Positions 58,849 through 64,000 of a stretch of DNA of 64,000 bases are shown here, piece after piece. Source of the DNA: UBA3102 sp964413055 (lineage in GTDB: Bacteria > Bacillota > Desulfotomaculia > Desulfotomaculales > Pelotomaculaceae); the NCBI GenBank assembly GCA_964413055.1, contig CAYPRB010000007.1, positions 62,001 to 126,000 on the forward strand. Reading direction: 5' to 3'. A program made the translations under genes and the position numbers. The first letter of the stretch is position 1. Each line of letters begins with the position of its first letter. Below the pieces are notes generated by a model. That model had not been told where the DNA came from. It made no database searches and saw only the letters and a program-made list of their open reading frames with translations.

Positions 58849-60312
58849 TTAAAGGTATAAATCTCTCTCACCCGCCTCGATCCGCTCAAGAAACCCTAAA
58901 ACTTTTTGCCTCACCTGGTTATCCGGCAGGGCATCAATTTCCTGGTTGATCAACCGCTCCCCCGCCTCCCGGGTTTCATCGCTTGCGTAATCAAGCAGAT
59001 ATTCTTTAAAGGTCAAGATGGCATTGGGCATGCACAAATTATGAACTTTACCTTTTTTTGCGATATCCATGAAATAGCCACCCGTACGGCCGCAGCGATA
59101 ACCGGCGGTACAGAAAGAGGTGATGTACCCCATCCCGGCCAGGTCGCGTATCGCTTCGTCCAGACTGCGATTATCCCCCAGGATGAACTGCTGCCGGTTG
59201 TGGTCCGGATCTTCTTTGCTATAACCGCCGATAGCAATATTAGAACCGGCATCAAGCTGTGTACAACCAACCGGGATAACTTCCCGCCTTACCCGGGCAT
59301 TTTCCCGGGCCGTAATAATCATTCCCGTATAGGGTACGGTAAGGCGAATCACGGTAACTAATTTTTTAAAAGTGTCGTCATTAATTTTGTAAGAACTTTT
59401 CTCAATGAAGGGAGTATTAACGGCAGGTTCCAAACGGGGAAAGGAAATGGTATGCGGACCGACCCCGTCGAAACATTTCTCCAGGTCGATAGTATGGTAC
59501 AGCAGCCCCATGACCTCAAACTTCCAGTCATACAGGCCGAAAAGCGCTCCCATGCCCACATCGTCAACCCCCGCTTCCATAGCCCGGTGTAAGGCGTAGA
59601 GGCGCCAGCCGTAATCAGCTTTAATCCCCCGGGGATGAAGTTTCTTATAAGTATCGTGGTGGTAGGTCTCCTGAAACACCTGGAAGGTGCCGATGCCTAC
59701 GTCATTTAAGATTTTCAGGTCTTCCACCGGCAGGGGCGCGGCATTTACATTGCTGCGCCGTATTTCTCCGTTACCCACCTTGGTTTCATACGCTACTCTC
59801 AGAGTATCGGCGATATAATGAACGTCCGAATCGGGGTGTTCGCCATAAACCATGATCAAACGTTTATGCCCTTTTTTAACCAGAGCTTTGATCTCATTGC
59901 GCAGTTCCTCCCGGTTCAACCAGTGCCGCACACTCTCGGCGTTTTCCTTCCTGAATCCACAGTAGACACAACTGTTTACACAATAATTACTGACGTAAAG
60001 GGGAGCAAAAGTAACGATTCTCCGGCCATATACGCTTTGTTTGATTTTCAAACCGGCCTGGTACATTTCCTGCCACAATTCCTCATCGGTACAGTTGAGA
60101 AGCGCCGCCGTTTCTTCCGGTTCCAGGCGGTTAAGCTCCAGGGATTTAGCTATTATCTCCCGTATTTCCCGTTTATCGGGCTGTTTTTTCTGCCTAAGCA
60201 ATTCATGGATAGAATCATCATTGATAAAATCTTTTCCGTTTTCCATATATTTTTCTACCTGTTCCGGCTTTATTACCGCGTCCATCCATTCTTGCACCGA
60301 AGCATTCTGCAT
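58849..60312 (-). CDS. hydG: [FeFe]-hydrogenase maturase HydG (variant C-terminal Cys motif)
   Basis: 487 aa radical SAM tyrosine lyase that makes CO and CN ligands for the H-cluster. Radical SAM motif CVNSCVYCG (Cys111, 115, 118). Other family blocks: MGALFGLYDWKFEVMGLL, ITARENARVRREVIPVGCTQ in part. The auxiliary-cluster motif, normally C-x2-C-x22-C, reads CTAGYRCGRTG...C: Cys401 and Cys427 are kept, the middle Cys (404) is Gly, and a Cys is at 407. ATG 60312 has GGAGG upstream. Second gene of the operon after the TM1266-like gene. Confidence 0.93.
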   Translation of the reverse strand: MQNASVQEWMDAVIKPEQVEKYMENGKDFINDDSIHELLRQKKQPDKREIREIIAKSLELNRLEPEETAALLNCTDEELWQEMYQAGLKIKQSVYGRRIVTFAPLYVSNYCVNSCVYCGFRKENAESVRHWLNREELRNEIKALVKKGHKRLIMVYGEHPDSDVHYIADTLRVAYETKVGNGEIRRSNVNAAPLPVEDLKILNDVGIGTFQVFQETYHHDTYKKLHPRGIKADYGWRLYALHRAMEAGVDDVGMGALFGLYDWKFEVMGLLYHTIDLEKCFDGVGPHTISFPRLEPAVNTPFIEKSSYKINDDTFKKLVTVIRLTVPYTGMIITARENARVRREVIPVGCTQLDAGSNIAIGGYSKEDPDHNRQQFILGDNRSLDEAIRDLAGMGYITSFCTAGYRCGRTGGYFMDIAKKGKVHNLCMPNAILTFKEYLLDYASDETREAGERLINQEIDALPDNQVRQKVLGFLERIEAGERDLYL

Positions 60313-60338
60313 GCTCCCAATCCTCCTTTATTTTTAAA

Positions 60339-60596
60339 CTACCCTTTGCGGGACTTTGCAAGGGCACTTTTTACCGTTGCTCCCGGAATATTACCCAATT
60401 TTCCGGTCAAAGAACCAATCTGGTCCGTGTTGCCGTCAACTATCAGCGAGATTACTGAAACTCCCCTGTCCCGGTAAGGCAGCCCCATCCTGCCCACAAT
60501 TATCTCCGCATGCGCGCTTAAAATCTGATTCACCTCCGGCGCCACCACCCGGTCCTCAATCACAATTCCGATTACTCCCAGCCGTTTGTCCGTCAA
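60339..60596 (-). CDS. TM1266-family putative regulator of the Fe-hydrogenase system
   Basis: 85 aa ACT-like protein: LGVIGIVIEDRVVAPEVNQILS, then IIVGRMGLPYRDRGVSVISLIVDG in part. This family is found with [FeFe]-hydrogenase maturation genes and is presumed regulatory, by analogy with the NikR C-terminal domain. Start TTG 60596 with AAGGGGG 8 nt upstream; the longer frame to 60641 runs into the attenuator. First gene of the hyd operon. Confidence 0.87.
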   Translation of the reverse strand: MTDKRLGVIGIVIEDRVVAPEVNQILSAHAEIIVGRMGLPYRDRGVSVISLIVDGNTDQIGSLTGKLGNIPGATVKSALAKSRKG

Positions 60597-60612
60597 ATCT
60601 AATTCCCCCTTG

Positions 60613-60653
60613 GAAAAATAAAAGCACTTACCCCAAAACAAGAGTAAGCGCTT
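60613..60653 (-). terminator. Attenuator-like terminator in the hyd leader
   Basis: AAGCGCTTAC / GTAAGTGCTT on the minus strand (10 bp, one G-T) with a 12-nt loop, followed by TTATTTTTTCC. It lies between the promoter at 60789 and the first gene, so most transcripts may stop here unless anti-terminated. Confidence 0.75.
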
Positions 60654-60788
60654 GAATTACAAACATATTTAGCAATGCCCCCCTAACTCAGTCACCAACC
60701 TTGTTATCAGGGTATTATTCTTCCATTTTTTATTGGCTCACGGCGTAAAAATCAGTCCGGCGACCTCTTTTCAAGCCTTATCACAATA

Positions 60789-60817
60789 ATTCTAAACGCA
60801 ATGTCTTACACTGTCAA
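60789..60817 (-). promoter_or_regulatory. Sigma-A promoter of the TM1266-hydG-hydE operon
   Basis: On the minus strand, TTGACA (60817-60812), 17 nt, TAGAAT (60794-60789). It gives a structured leader of about 185 nt before TTG 60596, ending in the attenuator hairpin. The leader holds a GGCTT...GAGCC helix but matches no riboswitch class I can name. Confidence 0.82.
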
Positions 60818-60947
60818 GCACAACTACCCCGGGACGTGGGGACAGTGAGACAGTAGGACCAATGCCCCGCCTTTAACCGGTACTTCCTGGTAAGACGTCT
60901 AAAAGTTAACTATTTTGTTAAATAAAGCAGGAGATTAACTATTTCTG

Positions 60948-61262
60948 GTGATCGTATGTGAACAGCTTGACTTGGAAGAGTTGAAGGTTGGTAACATTAA
61001 AGAGCTAAAAATTACCGAAATGTGGGGCTCGGATAAAGCACTGAAAATTTTAAATCCAGACCCAGGCAAACTTAAAGAACCATGCAAAAGTTGTGCCTAC
61101 CTTCCCAGGTGTCGCACCGGTTGTTTTTCACATACACTGCTCTACGAAAAAAATCTTTTCGCGCCGGACCCGTCATGCTGGAAAGTACATCTCGAAAAGA
61201 ATCCTTTAAGTCCATTAGATGATGCTAACGATAATGTGCCCACGGACGGTGAATGTTGCTAG
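60948..61262 (+). pseudogene. SPASM-domain fragment of a radical SAM peptide maturase
   Basis: 104 codons that match only the C-terminal SPASM domain of PqqE/anSME-type enzymes: VCEQLDLEELKVGNIKELK, then EPCKSCAYLPRCRTGC and a final PDPSCWKVH. A stop codon (60936) lies in frame just upstream, and no radical SAM core is present before it. The fragment is therefore the tail of a deleted or disrupted gene, probably not functional, although the GTG at 60948 has AGGAG within 15 nt. The lost gene may have modified a RiPP or sulfatase. Confidence 0.7.
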
Positions 61263-62521
61263 GACGGGACAACTGTTTTGCGCAGCGTATGCCAGATTTC
61301 GTCCGTCAGCAACCCCAGCCTCCAGAGCGCAATACCGTTGAGCTGGTAGCGCTTGGCAATTCCTACTTTGGTAAGCATACTCGCCGGGTTTTCGCCCGGC
61401 ACGGAAATACCCAACACCAGCTTCTCTTTGGGAACATTATTCAGTGCCTGCTCAACTGCTTGAATGACCAGTGAATTGGGCTCCGGTACCGTACCGTAAT
61501 CATAAGCCATAATAATAATTCTATCAGCGACTGCCCCCAGAGACCGGTAGTCGTAACCCCGGTAGACGCTGTTAGGGGCGTGCAGGGTGAGCGTCAGGTC
61601 AAGGCCGGCGGCCCGCACCCGCTGCGCCAAAATCCTGACAAACTCATTGAAAGCGTTTTGCACCGCCTCTAACTGCACGCCCTCATCACGGTAACCCAAA
61701 CCTTCAAAGTCGAGATTAACCCCGTGGTAATCCCCGGCCGCTTCCATTATACCGTCAACCGCCCTGGTCACGGCATCCTCATCTTTTAACAGGGCGGAAA
61801 TGGTACCGTCACCGTCAGTTACGTGCACTACCATTTCAGTACTTAACGCATACTCCCCGGCCGCTTCCAGCACCTTCTCCCAACCGTCCGGCCTTTGCCA
61901 GCCGGTCTTGCTTACGGTCAGCAGGTTCCCGTCTTTATCCAGACTGTACCAGCCCAACGCCAGTGTTCCTACCATACCGGTACGGCCGCGGGCAGTTTCC
62001 GGGTAAGGTTTGCCAAAAAGGTCGGTCCAGCTGCTGGTTTGCCGGTCTCCCAAAGCATAGAAACCGGTCACGGTCATTTTCTTCGGCGGAGAAGTTATTC
62101 TAACCGTGCGGTTGGCACCGTCCCACCCCACTGCGCAGTTAAAAGCCTCACCGAAAAAACGCAAGGGGATTAAAGTCCTTCCGTCCTGAATTACCGGAGG
62201 GACGTCCAGAGTAATGGGCTCGTTGTTGCGGTAGGCAATTATATTGTTAATCTGCAGCCTGACGGAAGTTTCAGCATCGCCGGCACTGACGGTCCGGGTA
62301 GCGCCGTCCCAGTCCACCGCCACGTTTAACGCCTCCGCCACCGCCCGGAAAGGAACCAGGGTCCGTCCGTTTTGGATAACCGGCGGTACGTCTTCAAAAG
62401 TAACCGCCAGCCCGTCAATCAGTACCGTAATTTCCTGCGGTTCTGGTTGCGCCAGGGCCGGCGGCCCCAAACCCCCGGCCAAAACCATTACCAATACAAA
62501 TGTTAAAAATAAGCGCTTCAT
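61259..62521 (-). CDS. Secreted GH18-family protein with two copper-amine-oxidase-like stalk domains
   Basis: 420 aa. A signal peptide (about 1-25, LVMVLAGGLGPPALAQ) is followed by two copies of the stalk domain (each with VPPVIQ(N/D)GRTL(V/I)P.R...EA.N.AV.WDGA.RTV, about 27-145). A GH18-like TIM barrel follows with the active-site strand GVNLDFEGLG. Related to spore-wall/germination glycosidases such as YaaH and YvbX; likely acts on peptidoglycan or chitin-like glycans. ATG 62521 has GAGGAG upstream; the longer frame to 62776 runs through a tandem repeat and is rejected. Confidence 0.87.
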   Translation of the reverse strand: MKRLFLTFVLVMVLAGGLGPPALAQPEPQEITVLIDGLAVTFEDVPPVIQNGRTLVPFRAVAEALNVAVDWDGATRTVSAGDAETSVRLQINNIIAYRNNEPITLDVPPVIQDGRTLIPLRFFGEAFNCAVGWDGANRTVRITSPPKKMTVTGFYALGDRQTSSWTDLFGKPYPETARGRTGMVGTLALGWYSLDKDGNLLTVSKTGWQRPDGWEKVLEAAGEYALSTEMVVHVTDGDGTISALLKDEDAVTRAVDGIMEAAGDYHGVNLDFEGLGYRDEGVQLEAVQNAFNEFVRILAQRVRAAGLDLTLTLHAPNSVYRGYDYRSLGAVADRIIIMAYDYGTVPEPNSLVIQAVEQALNNVPKEKLVLGISVPGENPASMLTKVGIAKRYQLNGIALWRLGLLTDEIWHTLRKTVVPS

Positions 62522-62552
62522 AGGTACTCTCCTCACAAACAGAGAGGAACAG

Positions 62553-62580
62553 GCACCTTGCACCTTGCACCTTGCACCTT
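62553..62580. repeat. Tandem repeat (GCACCTT)x4
   Basis: Four exact 7-bp units in the leader of the GH18 gene. Flanking AGAGAGGAACAG and CCCCTCTCCTG can pair weakly. Copy number could change by slippage. Confidence 0.85.
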
Positions 62581-62749
62581 GCCCCTCTCCTGTCCCATTG
62601 ACAGTTATTTTATATTCTTTTAAAATAAGCGGTATATTGACGGTTCTACCACCATGATAACCTAGACTTTCCAAATACTCAATAAAAAAATAAAGAATGT
62701 CGATGAAAGAAAAATTATGCCGGACCGGCCGGGGAGTAGATTTTAAAAG

Positions 62750-64000
62750 ATGCATTCTGAATCTGGAATTATCCATGAGGAAATTAATGTAAAAGTCATC
62801 GTAGCGGTGCTTCTTGCCGGGTCGTTTGTGGCAATTTTAAATCAAACCCTGCTGGCTACCGCCCTGCCGCATATTATGGTTGATTTAAACATTGATGCCA
62901 ACCAGGTTCAATGGCTAACCACGGTTTTTTTACTCACCAACGGCGTTATGATCCCTATCACCGCCTTTTTAATTGAAAAATTTTCCACGCGCCGTCTTTA
63001 TTTAACCGCGATCAGCCTGTTCGCATTGGGAACTTTCATCGCGGCGGTAGCACCGAATTTTCCGGTTTTAGTTACCGCGCGGATCGTTCAAGCTTCGGGC
63101 GCCGGAATTATGATGCCCCTGATGCAAACCGTATTTTTGGTTATTTTCCCGGTTAACAAAAGAGGATTTGCCATGGGCATGAGCGGTTTGGTGATTGGTT
63201 TTGCCCCGGCCATCGGACCTACCCTGGCCGGATGGCTCGTTGACCATTACTCCTGGCGGTTTCTGTTTTATCTTGTCTTACCGATTAGTGTATTGGATAT
63301 TATTTTTGCTTTAATCGCCTTAAAAAACGTCATAAAAATAACCAATCCCCGGGTAGACCTTCCGTCGATCTTACTATCTTCAATCGGATTCGGCGGCCTC
63401 CTCTACGGGTTTAGCCTGGCCGGCTCCGACGGTTGGGGAAGTTCGCACGTGCTTACTTCTTTAAGCGCCGGGGCTGTCGCTCTTACCATTTTTATCCGGC
63501 GGCAGTTGCTGCTGGATAAACCTCTTTTAGAATTTCGGGTATTCAAGCAGCCCATTTTTACTTTGGCCACCATTATTACCATGATTATTTTTATTTCGCT
63601 GATCGGCGTGGAAACGGTGCTTCCGATTTATGTTCAAACCACCCGGGGATATCCCGCCCTTTATTCCGGCTTGCTGCTTCTCCCCGGAGCAGTTTTAACG
63701 GGCCTCATGAACCCGGTTTCCGGTCTGATTTTCGATAAATTCGGCGCGCGGGGTCTAGGGATTGCCGGTTTCAGCCTTTTATCCCTGGGCACCTTACCGT
63801 TTACCTTTTTAGACCAAGCAACCTCGCTTTCTTTTATTGCATTCATGTTTGCCGTTCGTATGCTGGGCTTGTCCCTGGTCATGATGCCGATGACCACCGC
63901 GGCCTTAAACCAGTTAGGGCTTCATCTGATACACCACGGCACCGCCATGATCAATACCATGCGCCAGGTGGCGGGCTCAATCGGAACCGCCTTATTAATC
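62750..64000 (+). CDS. DHA2-family MFS multidrug exporter (partial, runs off the window)
   Basis: 417 codons are present and the frame is open to base 64000. The protein starts MHSESGIIHEEINVKVIVA. Family motifs are FVAILNQTLLATALPHIMVDL, then FSTRRLYLTAISLFALGT, and motif C-like GFAPAIGPTLAGWLVDHYSWR (fewer than 20 shown per block in key parts: AIGPTLAGW..D..SWR). This is the EmrB/QacA 14-span type, likely a drug or acid exporter. The ribosome site (GGGGAG) is 13 nt before ATG 62750, so the start is a little uncertain. Confidence 0.88.
   Translation, partial: MHSESGIIHEEINVKVIVAVLLAGSFVAILNQTLLATALPHIMVDLNIDANQVQWLTTVFLLTNGVMIPITAFLIEKFSTRRLYLTAISLFALGTFIAAVAPNFPVLVTARIVQASGAGIMMPLMQTVFLVIFPVNKRGFAMGMSGLVIGFAPAIGPTLAGWLVDHYSWRFLFYLVLPISVLDIIFALIALKNVIKITNPRVDLPSILLSSIGFGGLLYGFSLAGSDGWGSSHVLTSLSAGAVALTIFIRRQLLLDKPLLEFRVFKQPIFTLATIITMIIFISLIGVETVLPIYVQTTRGYPALYSGLLLLPGAVLTGLMNPVSGLIFDKFGARGLGIAGFSLLSLGTLPFTFLDQATSLSFIAFMFAVRMLGLSLVMMPMTTAALNQLGLHLIHHGTAMINTMRQVAGSIGTALLI

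Noticed and set aside
60654..60788. Known riboswitch or T-box in the hyd leader
   Set aside because: No T-box sequence (AGGGTGGnACCGCG), no SAM, TPP, FMN, lysine or cobalamin signature could be found; only promoter and attenuator are claimed.
62553..62580. CRISPR-like repeat
   Set aside because: The unit is 7 bp with no spacers; a plain tandem repeat.
62522..62776. N-terminal extension of the GH18 protein
   Set aside because: The extra 85 codons run through a tandem repeat and precede a clear signal peptide with its own ribosome site.

Overview
The window looks like chromosomal DNA of an anaerobic, endospore-forming member of the Clostridia, most like the Peptococcaceae (Desulfotomaculum / Pelotomaculum / Carboxydothermus type). 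The evidence is sporulation genes (yqfC, yqfD, spoIIP), Firmicutes gene order around the dnaK operon, [FeFe]-hydrogenase maturation genes, rubrerythrin, Mo/W uptake genes and an archaeal-like chaperonin inside the heat-shock operon. There are no rRNA or tRNA genes, CRISPR arrays or complete insertion sequences. Genes are cut at both ends: pgpH at base 1 and an MFS exporter at base 64000.

Region 1 (1-23.4 kb) is a housekeeping block, almost all on the minus strand, that follows the Bacillus subtilis order: holA, rpsT, spoIIP, a yqxA-position gene, lepA, hemW, hrcA-grpE-dnaK-dnaJ-prmA-rsmE-mtaB, HIT, rpsU, yqfC-yqfD-phoH-pgpH. There are three deviations. A group II/III (thermosome-like) chaperonin sits between hrcA and grpE under a perfect CIRCE operator. 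A small holin-like membrane gene stands where gpr is expected. A plus-strand cassette (Moco-type riboswitch, DUF364 gene, modABC-like transporter; 3.0-6.4 kb) is inserted between rpsU and yqfC.

Region 2 (23.5-29.8 kb) is mixed: a thiamine-binding protein, pcm, a FetAB-like exporter, an SPFH/Arc-like pair, a CGGC protein, a MntA/HepT toxin-antitoxin pair and small unknown genes.

Region 3 (29.8-32.3 kb) is a three-gene minus-strand signalling cassette. It encodes a multi-span membrane protein, a 43-residue AgrD-like cyclic-lactone peptide precursor on a GTG start, and a membrane PAS histidine kinase. No AgrB-type protease gene is visible. Helically phased direct repeats lie upstream.

Region 4 (32.4-42.7 kb) holds a two-gene RND efflux operon with promoter and palindrome, rubrerythrin, recA with a LexA-box promoter, and a DUF3160 lipoprotein overlapping a CapA-like lipoprotein.

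Region 5 (42.7-53.9 kb) is a minus-strand metal-acquisition cluster, probably for Mo/W. It has a FecBCD/MolABC-type ABC system, a NitT/TauT-like ABC system, a MoeA-like protein with a Cys-rich tail, a second DUF364 protein, a methyltransferase and a radical SAM enzyme fused to a periplasmic-binding-protein-like domain. Three 24-bp boxes of ModE-operator form (CGTTAT-N12-ATAACG) lie in its leaders.

Region 6 (53.9-64 kb) has DUF89, DUF5320, DUF134, NifU-like, DUF4405 and crotonase genes, then the TM1266-hydG-(small protein)-hydE operon with an attenuator-like leader, an orphan SPASM-domain fragment, a GH18 protein and the MFS exporter. The HydG has an altered C-terminal cysteine motif.
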